This document shows, piece by piece, positions 1-7,871 of a DNA stretch of 64,000 nt. Below the pieces are notes generated by a model. That model worked only from the letters and a program-made list of their open reading frames with translations. It did no database searches and was not told where the DNA came from. The position numbers and the translations under genes were made by a program. How positions within the stretch are numbered: the first letter of the stretch is position 1; the number at the start of each line of letters is the position of its first letter. Source of the DNA: Candidatus Eremiobacterota bacterium (GTDB taxonomy: Bacteria > Vulcanimicrobiota > CADAWZ01 > Ess09-12); NCBI GenBank assembly GCA_031082125.1, contig JAVHLM010000004.1, positions 133,294 to 197,293 of the forward strand, read 5' to 3'.

Positions 1-157
1 CGGAGCTCGGCATCAGGGCCTCGGGTGCGAAGACCCCCGAAGGGCGCCAGGCGCTCCGGGAGTTTAACCAGCAGGCAGCCCAGGACCCCGGCCTTGCCGC
101 ATCGGAGCTCGGCATCAGGGCCTCGGGTGCGAAGACCCCCGAAGGGCGCCAGGCGCT
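1..157 (+). repeat. Tandem 102-bp repeat inside the first gene
   Basis: Bases 1-55 and 103-157 are identical, giving a period of 102 bp (34 codons). The stretches between them have diverged. The array probably continues to the left of the window. Downstream units are recognisable only at protein level, so the near-identical units look like the younger end of an older array. Confidence 0.85.
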
Positions 158-1646
158 TAATGAATACTATGCCACAACTGCTGCTGATCCCGAGCTTGCC
201 GCCCAGGAAATGCGCCTCAAGCTCTCAGCATCAAGATCATCTGAAGGACGTGAGGCACTTGCCGCTGAATTCCGTGCCGCCGAGCAGGACCCGGCTCTCC
301 AGGGCTCCCTGCTCAAGACTATGGCACAGTCTCTCGAAAAAACCCATGGCCAGTCTGCAATGGGGGAATTCCTGGTAAGATCGTCAGAAAATGCCGAGGT
401 AAGGGAAGGCTTCATGGCTTTTCTCAACAAGGCGGCTAAAAATCCCCAGAACAACCAGGCCCTCTCGCTCCTTTACCAGAAGCTGGCCTCCGATGAAAAG
501 CTTTCTCTCGGCTTCATGATCTCGCTCTCAAGACTGCCGGCAGGTGATGCAGGGAGAGGGCAGCTCATGGAGTTTTTCGGCATTGTGAGAAGCGAGCCGA
601 AAGTGAGGGATTCTTTCCTTGCCATGCTCTCACAATCTGCACAAGGGGCGCAGGGAAGCGGGGTTCTCGAATCTTTCTTCCAGGGAATAAGGAGCTCCAA
701 TGAGGTCCGCGAGGAGTTCCTCAGAACGCTCACACAGATCTCTGCGGGTGAAAACTCCAGAAAATCGTTGAAGGGCACTTTTGAGGCGCTGTTCAGGAAT
801 CCATCAAGCCGCGATGCCCTTTTTGACGTGATGAACGATGCCATCCTCAGCACAAAAGGGAAAAGCTTTTTCAAGCATTTCATTGACAATGTGGACAAGG
901 ATAATGAGCTTAAAACAAAATTTTACGATTGTTTCAGGGAAGCCACCTCAACGGCCCGGGGCCAGTCCCGCTTCATGGATCTTATGAAAGCTCTTGGCAT
1001 GGAGCCTTCACTTCTTAATCAAGTCGAAGCCCAGACAAAAAAAAGCATCACCACGGGGATGACTTTTACACGACCGGAGTCAGCGGAGGGCATCTCAGGC
1101 ACGGGTGCCAGGCCTGCAATTTCAGGACCCGCCGCGAGCCAGCAGGGAGCAGGCCCTGCTGCAGTGCATATTGCAGGGAGAGGGGAAGAACCTTCCCTTC
1201 ATGCAGAGAGAGTACTATCAAGCGGAATGGCCGTGAGGATGAGAAGGGACGTCTTCGGAAAGAGAAACAGGCAGTCTGAAGAGGTGGACGAAATAACCTT
1301 CGATCCCGAGAAGCTCTCTTCAAAAGACCCTTACGAGATTTACGAGGAATCAAACATACGCTTCACAAGGGAATGCCCCCACTGCGGCTGCCAGGTCTTC
1401 AAAAAAATGAGCTGCTGCCCTGAGTGTGAGAACGCGGGAAGGGAAGTGGTGATGCGCACCAGAGTGACGTTCCGTCACAAGGGACAGAGTTTTATGGCCT
1501 CGGAAGACTGGATTGAGTTCTCCTCGGTCGCCATGAAGCTCCTGGTCAAGGAGCGGCTTGAACACCTGGAGTCTTTCCGCGAGCTGACCCAGAGGATTAT
1601 GCCTTCCTACAAGGAGATGCTTGCAGCGGTGAAAATCTACCAGTAG
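1..1646 (+). CDS. Repeat protein with C-terminal zinc ribbon, 5' end missing
   Basis: The frame is open from the first bases, so the true start lies left of the window. The visible part (about 547 codons) is a run of degenerate helical repeats of about 34 residues. They are clearest at the left edge, where ELGIRASGAKTPEGRQAL occurs twice, 34 residues apart. Later units keep a loose pattern of Gly-Arg, then Leu-x-x-x-Phe, then charged helix. Near the C-terminus CPHCGC and a later CPEC form a probable zinc ribbon (around nt 1372-1425), followed by a helical tail. The pattern suggests an alpha-solenoid scaffold or binding protein. I do not recognise a named family and assign no function. Confidence 0.8.
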   Translation, partial: ELGIRASGAKTPEGRQALREFNQQAAQDPGLAASELGIRASGAKTPEGRQALNEYYATTAADPELAAQEMRLKLSASRSSEGREALAAEFRAAEQDPALQGSLLKTMAQSLEKTHGQSAMGEFLVRSSENAEVREGFMAFLNKAAKNPQNNQALSLLYQKLASDEKLSLGFMISLSRLPAGDAGRGQLMEFFGIVRSEPKVRDSFLAMLSQSAQGAQGSGVLESFFQGIRSSNEVREEFLRTLTQISAGENSRKSLKGTFEALFRNPSSRDALFDVMNDAILSTKGKSFFKHFIDNVDKDNELKTKFYDCFREATSTARGQSRFMDLMKALGMEPSLLNQVEAQTKKSITTGMTFTRPESAEGISGTGARPAISGPAASQQGAGPAAVHIAGRGEEPSLHAERVLSSGMAVRMRRDVFGKRNRQSEEVDEITFDPEKLSSKDPYEIYEESNIRFTRECPHCGCQVFKKMSCCPECENAGREVVMRTRVTFRHKGQSFMASEDWIEFSSVAMKLLVKERLEHLESFRELTQRIMPSYKEMLAAVKIYQ

Positions 1647-1856
1647 CTCTATTGGAAATTTTCAAAAATCATTTATGCATGCCTGTATATCTGCCCTCCC
1701 TGCAAAATGGGCAGGAGAAGCCTGAAAGCACCTTTTGACAGCCGTTAAAGCCCATTGGAGTCATTTTTGTCATCTTTACCTCCTTTTGTTCTCCAGCGGG
1801 CATCCTGCGATAGTCTTGAAAGCCTTATACTATGAGCTTTTTACTATGTGCTCTAT

Positions 1857-1891
1857 TTGCAATCTGCCTTCCAGTATGCTATAATTATCAC
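1857..1891 (+). promoter_or_regulatory. Sigma70-type promoter of HNH gene copy 1, leaderless
   Basis: TTGCAA (1857-1862), a 17-bp spacer and TATAAT (1880-1885) are followed only 6 nt later by the ATG at 1892. A transcript starting about 7 nt after the -10 box would begin at the start codon. The paralogue at 49526 has the same geometry. No Shine-Dalgarno sequence fits between the -10 box and ATG. Confidence 0.65.
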
Positions 1892-4375
1892 ATGGATACA
1901 TTTGTGACCCATCCCATTCACTCTATGTTCCTCCCTGATGAAGAGGAGCTTCTTCACCTCAATGACACTTTGATTTCTCAGGACTCTTCTCAGGAACTTG
2001 AGGACATGCTCCTTCTCCCCGAGCCTTATGAGATTCCCGAAGGGACCCCATGCAGGCCGGAGCACCTTGTCAAGATCACCAGGGAAGGCCTCATCCCCGA
2101 AGCGGAGAAGATCACGGAGGATATCTCCTTCGGCTCCATCGACAGGGAAGAACGGGCTTCCATGATTGATTTCACCCTCTGTGAGGCAGTCCGCGGCCGC
2201 CTGGCACTTGATCTTGCACTCGGCGGCCTTCTCGTCACTCTTAAAACGAAAGGGGTTGATCAGTTAGGATACCGCTCCATGGGGACCTTCGCCACGGAGC
2301 ATCTCTCTTTCTCGGGGCGCACCGCGTCGGAGCTGATGCACAACTTCGAGCTGCTCAAGGCGCTGCCCCTCACCCGTGAGGCATATCTGCATGGAAAAAT
2401 CGCAAAGAGCGCTCTCAGGCATCTCTCGAGGGTCGCAACGCCTGAGAATGAGTCCTGGTGGCTCGCCATTGCAAAGGAGCGCTCCCTGTGCGGCCTTGAG
2501 CAGGAAGTGAAAAGGGCCCTCGCTGAAGGGAAGGCCGATGGGGCTCCCGGTTCTGAAGGAAGTCTGCGCGCAGCGGGCGGGGCGTGCGATGATGCGCACG
2601 GTGACGAGGCTGAGGGCACGATGATGTATTTCAGCGTGCCGCCCTCCCTTGCCCTCACCTGGGACTTCGCCCTCTCCCTCTTCCGGGACAAAGAGCACTA
2701 TGACGGGCCTGTCTCAGGATTTGTCGAGGCGCTCCTCGCCAATTTCCTGGCCTCGGGGAAAGCCGCCCCGGAGCTCCCGGCCCTCGATAGCGAGGGGAAT
2801 CGCCCCATATTCTCACGGGTGCCCCTCCTGAAAAGGAGGATGAGAAACCGGCGTGTGAGCGATCCCGATGAGGTTGTCGGGCATGCCTTCGGAGGCCTTT
2901 CCTTCAGCTCTCCCTGGGAGCAGCCCTGGAGCATCCATTTCCCGTCGTGGCTGGAAGAGGCCCGGCCGGGAAGAGACGCCGGGAGCTCCGCAAGGGCGAT
3001 TGCGGGGAGGCTCATCAGGGCCGCCTCCATCCGTCAGAGGCTCGACGTGGCCGCGGGAATGCTGCTCCGGGCCCTGGACGAGAGGCAGCTCCACCGCCTT
3101 CTCGGCTATGAGTTCATCGAGGACTATGCAGGGGAGCGCTGCGGCTTTTCGATGGCCCAGACCCGCCAGCTCATCAGGCTCGCCGAGGGCTTCCGGCGCC
3201 ACTCCCTCACTGAAGACGCCTTCAGGAAAGGTGTCATCACCAGGGAGCAGGCACGCCTCATCCTCCCCCTCGTGGACTCCAGGAATGAATCGCAATGGAT
3301 TGCCTATGCCGCGAGCGTGCCCACGGCTGATCTCAGGGAAGAGGCGGGGCGTGTCGCCCGGATCCTGGAGTATGACTGCCTGGTCCCCCACAATTATGCG
3401 CTCCTTCCCGGCTTCCGCTACGTCACCGACGAAAGGTTTCACGACCTGCCGGAGGAGGTGCAGGACATCATAAGGACTGGGTCCTGGTACACAGGCCCTT
3501 CCCTCAATCCTTCGTGGCCTCTTGAGTCAGACGACGAGGAACTCGTCGCTTCCCGCGACAGGCGCTTTGATGTGCCCTGGAAGTATTTCAGCGATGTCGA
3601 TGAGCTGCGCGCCGCCGAGGCATCCAAGAAAATTGAAAAAAACTCCAGGCTGTGTGCGGGCCTCGGAAATCGGTCGGGGAGCGATCATCTCTATGCGGGG
3701 GCATGCAATGGGGAGAAGCAGGCACCTCATGGGCAAGGATGCGAAAATGCCCTGTGCTCGTGTCATCAGTCACTGGAAAAAGCCCGGGAAGCCTGCACCA
3801 TTCCCCGGGGTGAGAGCCCCGAGGAGGTCTTTCTCAGGGACATCCTCTCATCACAAGACCCCTTCCGGGCAGTGAAGGGCGCCATGATGATCAAGTTCTT
3901 CCTCCCCCGGGAGCTTGAGGTGCTCTGGAACCTCGCGGCCCACATCTTTCTCGCCAGGCTCTCCCAGGTGGAAGGCGCCGAAAGCCTCATCAACCCCGAA
4001 GAAAAATTCCTTGCCGCCCTCCTCGCAGACTACCTCGCCACAGAGGGGCACTTCCCCAATGCTGCCCATCACCATAAAATACTGAAGCGCGACCGGTTCC
4101 GCTGCCAGGTCCCCGGCTGCCGCTGCCGCAGGAACTTACACGTTCACCACATCATCAGGCGCTCCCAGGGCGGCAGCGATGATCCCTGGAATCTCATCAC
4201 GCTCTGCGAGGCTCACCATCTCCATATTCTTCACAATCTCAGGACTCTCACCATAAGGGGCCATGCGCCTCACTGCCTTACCTTAGCTTTTGGCTCCCTC
4301 TCAGAGAATAATCCCTTCCTGGCATATGAGAGAGGGATAAGATTGAAAAACACGGAGCTTATGAGGTCTGCATAA
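1892..4375 (+). CDS. HNH endonuclease-like protein with duplicated DUF222-like module (copy 1)
   Basis: 827 residues from the ATG at which both copies in this window start to align (MDT, then FLPDEEELLHLND). The C-terminus is a typical HNH nuclease domain: RDRFRCQVPGC, then LHVHHIIRRSQGG, then NLITLCEAHH, with the Cys pairs and His residues expected for a zinc-stabilised beta-beta-alpha-metal fold. Upstream an entire module occurs twice: a helical part (RLALDLALGGLL / RQRLDVAAGMLLRAL) followed by a GxMMxxFxxPxxLxxxW part. This arrangement resembles DUF222/13E12-repeat proteins but is about twice the usual length. Such genes are multicopy in other bacteria; their role is not established. Low-complexity linkers separate the modules. 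Confidence 0.85.
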   Translation: MDTFVTHPIHSMFLPDEEELLHLNDTLISQDSSQELEDMLLLPEPYEIPEGTPCRPEHLVKITREGLIPEAEKITEDISFGSIDREERASMIDFTLCEAVRGRLALDLALGGLLVTLKTKGVDQLGYRSMGTFATEHLSFSGRTASELMHNFELLKALPLTREAYLHGKIAKSALRHLSRVATPENESWWLAIAKERSLCGLEQEVKRALAEGKADGAPGSEGSLRAAGGACDDAHGDEAEGTMMYFSVPPSLALTWDFALSLFRDKEHYDGPVSGFVEALLANFLASGKAAPELPALDSEGNRPIFSRVPLLKRRMRNRRVSDPDEVVGHAFGGLSFSSPWEQPWSIHFPSWLEEARPGRDAGSSARAIAGRLIRAASIRQRLDVAAGMLLRALDERQLHRLLGYEFIEDYAGERCGFSMAQTRQLIRLAEGFRRHSLTEDAFRKGVITREQARLILPLVDSRNESQWIAYAASVPTADLREEAGRVARILEYDCLVPHNYALLPGFRYVTDERFHDLPEEVQDIIRTGSWYTGPSLNPSWPLESDDEELVASRDRRFDVPWKYFSDVDELRAAEASKKIEKNSRLCAGLGNRSGSDHLYAGACNGEKQAPHGQGCENALCSCHQSLEKAREACTIPRGESPEEVFLRDILSSQDPFRAVKGAMMIKFFLPRELEVLWNLAAHIFLARLSQVEGAESLINPEEKFLAALLADYLATEGHFPNAAHHHKILKRDRFRCQVPGCRCRRNLHVHHIIRRSQGGSDDPWNLITLCEAHHLHILHNLRTLTIRGHAPHCLTLAFGSLSENNPFLAYERGIRLKNTELMRSA
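2183..2872 (+). repeat. 690-bp tract shared with HNH copy 2 (inverted copy at 48558-49247)
   Basis: Reading both copies, this stretch is identical to the reverse complement of 48558-49247 with no indel, while the flanking coding sequence is clearly diverged (for example Val-Val-Gly-His against Ser-Asp-Gly-Gln right after it). Translations of several frames across the block agree, which supports identity at DNA level. Confidence 0.85.
3434..3742 (+). repeat. 309-bp second identical tract shared with HNH copy 2
   Basis: Identical to the reverse strand of copy 2 around 47690-48000, and bounded by mismatches at 3433 and 3743. The region between this tract and the 690-bp tract is very similar but carries scattered substitutions. 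The mosaic pattern suggests gene conversion between the copies. Confidence 0.75.
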
Positions 4376-4460
4376 GCAGCGCTCTTATACTCAAGAGCAG
4401 GCTACCTGCCCCCGATTTTTTGGGGGGACACCATGCGAAAATGGTCCTGTTATAAAAATA

Positions 4461-4494
4461 AAGGGACAGCCTCACGTGCAGGCTGCCCCTTTTC
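4461..4494. terminator. Bidirectional intrinsic terminator between convergent genes
   Basis: A stem GGGACAGCCT / AGGCTGCCCC (4463-4489) around a 7-nt loop is followed by TTTT on the plus strand and by TTTATTTTTAT on the minus strand. It lies between the end of HNH copy 1 and the end of the convergent repeat/transglutaminase-like gene, and could serve both. Confidence 0.75.
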
Positions 4495-4511
4495 AATTCT
4501 GTATCCCGGGA

Positions 4512-7391
4512 CTACTGGGCGTGCCCCACCGTGGGATCCATGTACCAGTAATTGTTTCCGAACTCGCCGAGCCTTACTCCCCATGTATACTGAGGTGGCT
4601 GTGAGTCTGGTATCTGCACCCGCTCGGCCGTCACGACGCCGCTGGGATTGCAGGAGAACTGGGGCCTGCCCTGGGGATCATACCCCATGAACCTGGTATT
4701 CTCACCCTGGGTGGCCTGGCCGTTGTGGGCAGGGTCGGGGTTCCTGAAATAGACGTAATCATTGGGCCTCAGGATCTTGCTCAAGTCCTTGTTCTTGTCG
4801 GCATCAACATACTGGCGCTCCTCGGTTCCTCCGCCGGGCTTGGGTGCCTGGACCTTCAACGGGTCAGGTATTGCACGGTAGTCCTGGCTTCCCCTGTCAT
4901 CGATGCGGCCGCCTGTATTGTCGGAATACTTGTGCCACCCGTTCATCATCAGGTTGGGATACTGCCTGTTGAAGGCTTCATCGCCCATCTGGAGAAGCTG
5001 CTCATACATGCCGGCCATATGGACCGGTGTGGCACAATCGGCCTGATATCTGCCATTCCCTTCAAACATACTCCTGACGGCCTGCGAAGGCGAGACATCA
5101 TCAGCCGTACCGGCTCTTCCGTCGGCGCCTTCAGTCCTCACGGCGTACATCTTCTTCTCCGGATTCAAGGGATTTGGTACTTCCTTCCAATAGCGCGGAT
5201 CATACTGCTGGTTATTCATATCCCCGTTGAATCCCACTCTCCCGCTCTGGACTGACTGGCCAAGGGCCGATGATGCCTGGATACCCTGCTGGACCTTGTT
5301 GATGTCATTGACATTCTGATCAGAGAGAACTATTTTCTTGAATGTATCCCCGTCCTTGTAATAGAGGGTATCCCCGGGGTTGAACTTCCCGTCTCTGTTG
5401 GCATCGGATATTCTTATGTCCTGAGGCTTCACGTTGGGGGGAAGGCCCAGGGTGGAGCCAAGCTGCTGGGTGTACTGAAGGGCTTCAACCCTGTCATCGA
5501 CTCTGTTCCCGTTCCTGTCATCCTGCCGCGTTGAAGGCAGCCGGTTCTGGTTGAGCTGGTTATATTCCTGCTGAGTAATATTCACAGGGACGCCTGGCTG
5601 TGTGCGCGGCGGATCCTGGCCCGGAGGAGGTGTAGGCTGCGGCGTCGGCTGCGGCGTCGGCTGTGGCGTAGGCTGCGGTGTCGGCTGGGGCGTAGGCGGC
5701 TGCTCACCTGGAGGAGGTGTAGGCTGCGGCTGCGGTGTGGGCTGCGGTGTGGGCTGCGGTGTGGGTTGAGGCAATGGCTGAGGCTGCGGCGTAGGTTGAG
5801 GCATCGGCTGCGGCAAAGGCTGAGGCTGCGGCATAGGTTGAGGCATCGGCTGCGGCAAAGGCTGAGGCTGACCACCACCTGAAGGCGGAGCAGGCTGAGG
5901 CTTATAGCCGCCACCACCAGGGGGAGGTGCAGGCTGCGGTGCGGGCTGCGGATTCGTTCCCTGGTTGTTCTGGCGCTGCATCTTCATCATCTGCTCCACG
6001 CCTTTTACCTGAAAGTCCATCATATTTACAAGACCGCCTGCCATCTGCACCATCTGGTTGAACTGGGTTTGATCCATATTCCCCTTGTTTGCAGAGAGCA
6101 TATTTACCATCTGTGAAAGCATCTGCACCTGGCTCTTCAGGTCTTTGATCATCTGATCAATCTGCTTGTCTGCCGCATTTTCATTAGGCTTATCATTGGG
6201 CTTCACATTTGGTGTCTGGTTGGGACCCTGGTTCGGAGTCTGGTTAGGCCCCTGATTTGGTGTCTGGTTAGGCCCCTGATTCGGTGTCTGGTTAGGCCCC
6301 TGATTCGGTGTCTGGTTAGGACCCTGATTCGGAGTCTGGTTGGGACCCTGGTTCGGCGTCTGGTTAGGCCCCTGATTCGGCGTCTGGTTAGGCCCCTGAT
6401 TCGGTGTCTGATTGGGACCCTGATTAGGCCCAGGCCCCGGCGGGTGATGCGGCGGATGGTGAGGCCCCTGGTTCGGAGTCTGGTTAGGACCCTGATTCGG
6501 AGTCTGGTTAGGACCCTGGTTCGGAGTCTGGTTAGGACCCTGATTCGGCGTCTGGTTAGGACCCTGGTTCGGTGTCTGGTTAGGACCCTGGTTCGGCGTC
6601 TGATTGGGACCCTGATTCGGAGTCTGGTTGGGACCCTGGTTCGGAGTCTGATTGGGACCCTGATTAGGCCCAGGCCCCGGCGGGTGATGCGGCGGATGGT
6701 TGGGACCCTGGTTCGGCGTCTGATTCGGCCCCTGATTCGGCGTCTGGTTAGGCCCCTGATTCGGCGTCTGATTCGGCCCCTGATTCGGCGTCTGATTCGG
6801 CCCCTGGTTCGGTGTCTGGTTGGGACCCTGGTTCGGTGTCTGATTCGGCCCCTGATTCGGTGTCTGGTTAGGCCCCTGATTCGGAGTCTGATTCGGCCCC
6901 TGGTTCGGCGTCTGGTTAGGACCCTGATTCGGAGTCTGATTCGGCGTCTGGTTAGGTCCCTGGTTCGGCGTCTGGTTCGGCCCCTGATTCGGTGTCTGGT
7001 TAGGACCCTGATTCGGCGTCTGGTTAGGACCCTGGTTCGGAGTCTGATTCGGTCTCTGGTTCGGCCTCTGGTTCGGCGAAGTCCTCCGGTCGAGGGCGCC
7101 GTTCCAGGCCGAAGCAAAACTGCTCAGTGGTGACCCATCTTCAGCGGTCTGCGTGGCATCCCGGCTGTCACTTGCACTGAGCTCCCTGCTGGGCCTGAAA
7201 GCTTCTCTTGCCTGCTCCGACCTTCCAAGCCCCGCTGTTTCGCCAGCCCTCGCCTTGCTTTCAATGCCGGCCGCCGATGATCCTGAACTCTCCTGCGCGG
7301 TGCGCGCCGGAGGGGTATAGACCTCTCTCGAGGAGCTGCTCCCTGATGAGCTTTTTACTTCATCCACCTTTTCCACGTTATCATCTGACAT
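4512..7391 (-). CDS. Asn/Gln/Pro-repeat protein with transglutaminase (Tgl)-like C-terminal domain
   Basis: 959 residues, with AAAGGAG about 9 nt before ATG. Layout: disordered Ser-rich N-terminus (1-100); about 290 residues of the 8-residue repeat GPNQTPNQ, interrupted twice by [16 protein letters not shown]; a Met/Gln-rich probable coiled coil (about 400-475); a Pro/Gln-rich tract (476-600); and a folded C-terminus (605-959) containing an EF-hand-like loop [12 protein letters not shown]. The C-terminus has DCATPV (Cys786) and, later, YVYFRNPDP followed by [10 protein letters not shown] (Glu897). From memory these match the catalytic Cys and Glu regions of Bacillus spore-coat transglutaminase Tgl (NCATAI; YFKNPD...WQGEN). 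Inference: a protein-crosslinking enzyme carrying its own glutamine-rich substrate. No signal peptide is visible, so its location is unclear. The Tgl match needs a profile search. Confidence 0.6.
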   Translation of the reverse strand: MSDDNVEKVDEVKSSSGSSSSREVYTPPARTAQESSGSSAAGIESKARAGETAGLGRSEQAREAFRPSRELSASDSRDATQTAEDGSPLSSFASAWNGALDRRTSPNQRPNQRPNQTPNQGPNQTPNQGPNQTPNQGPNQTPNQGPNQTPNQTPNQGPNQTPNQGPNQTPNQGPNQTPNQGPNQTPNQGPNQTPNQGPNQTPNQGPNQTPNQGPNQTPNQGPNQTPNQGPNHPPHHPPGPGPNQGPNQTPNQGPNQTPNQGPNQTPNQGPNQTPNQGPNQTPNQGPNQTPNQGPNQTPNQGPNQTPNQGPHHPPHHPPGPGPNQGPNQTPNQGPNQTPNQGPNQTPNQGPNQTPNQGPNQTPNQGPNQTPNQGPNQTPNQGPNQTPNQGPNQTPNVKPNDKPNENAADKQIDQMIKDLKSQVQMLSQMVNMLSANKGNMDQTQFNQMVQMAGGLVNMMDFQVKGVEQMMKMQRQNNQGTNPQPAPQPAPPPGGGGYKPQPAPPSGGGQPQPLPQPMPQPMPQPQPLPQPMPQPTPQPQPLPQPTPQPTPQPTPQPQPTPPPGEQPPTPQPTPQPTPQPTPQPTPQPTPPPGQDPPRTQPGVPVNITQQEYNQLNQNRLPSTRQDDRNGNRVDDRVEALQYTQQLGSTLGLPPNVKPQDIRISDANRDGKFNPGDTLYYKDGDTFKKIVLSDQNVNDINKVQQGIQASSALGQSVQSGRVGFNGDMNNQQYDPRYWKEVPNPLNPEKKMYAVRTEGADGRAGTADDVSPSQAVRSMFEGNGRYQADCATPVHMAGMYEQLLQMGDEAFNRQYPNLMMNGWHKYSDNTGGRIDDRGSQDYRAIPDPLKVQAPKPGGGTEERQYVDADKNKDLSKILRPNDYVYFRNPDPAHNGQATQGENTRFMGYDPQGRPQFSCNPSGVVTAERVQIPDSQPPQYTWGVRLGEFGNNYWYMDPTVGHAQ
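6205..7075 (-). repeat. 24-bp in-frame tandem repeat encoding GPNQTPNQ
   Basis: About 35 units of 24 bp lie inside the coding frame. Units differ mainly at third codon positions (Pro CCT/CCC/CCG, Thr ACT/ACA/ACG, Asn AAT/AAC) while the peptide stays nearly constant, so the protein repeat appears to be under selection. A distinct spacer encoding [10 protein letters not shown] recurs at 6421-6460 and 6661-6700, exactly 240 bp (ten units) apart, revealing a higher-order duplication. Because 24 is divisible by 3, other frames also stay open through the array; those ORFs are artefacts. Confidence 0.9.
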
Positions 7392-7871
7392 CTGCTCACA
7401 CTCCTTTGCCAGGCCTTCTCACCATAATGACGTTACTCAGCATACCACGCCCGAGGTACGCTTATTCTCCCGGCGTCACCTCCGTTCCTGCGGCCCCGAA
7501 AGGCCGGACGGAACAGGAGCCTCCCCCGGAGCACGGGTAGAAACCACTGCGGGTCGATTCTCAGATCGGCCCATGTGCCTTTTCCTTCTACCATGATTAT
7601 AAGGGATAACAATGAAAAATATATGAATCTCTTCTGAAAAAAAGCTGAAATTCTTGCCTCTTGATTTCCAAAATGTTAAGCTTTTCGCCAAATTATTCAG
7701 TATTTTTTAACAAATGGCGCAAGTTTCCCCCCGTGAGCGAAGGAGAGTTCCCACAAAATGCGAATATTTCATAAAAGAAACGAGATCTCCCGGGGCTCCG
7801 GCTCATCGGGAGACAGAGACCAGTTCGCCCCGCCTGTGACTGGAACTATGGAATAAAGTGGAGGTCACGCC
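7392..7871. promoter_or_regulatory. 480-bp divergent intergenic region
   Basis: It separates the transglutaminase-like gene (minus) from the TPR gene (plus). For the minus gene, TATAAT occurs at 7601-7596 with no good -35 box; it would give a leader of about 200 nt. That leader contains an imperfect hairpin (7480-7519: CTCC+GTTCC against GGAAC+A+GGAG, with an inner GGCC stem). On the plus side a 7-bp stem TCTCCCG/CGGGAGA (7786-7813) precedes the TPR gene start. Bases 7600-7780 are noticeably AT-rich. I see no gene here. Confidence 0.45.

Noticed and set aside
1691-1714. Stem CTGCCC/GGGCAG after the first gene as a terminator
   Set aside because: 12-nt loop and no T-run on either strand.
1832-1891. 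Extra 20 residues at the N-terminus of HNH copy 1 (start at 1832)
   Set aside because: The region holds the promoter and does not align with copy 2; homology begins at MDT.
6205-7075. CRISPR-like array of short repeats
   Set aside because: Units are contiguous 24-bp in-frame coding repeats without unique spacers, and no cas genes are present.
6203-7133. Long Arg-rich minus-strand and hydrophobic plus-strand ORFs across the 24-bp repeat
   Set aside because: A 24-bp unit without stops keeps all frames open; these are alternative readings of the real repeat, without ribosome sites or domains.
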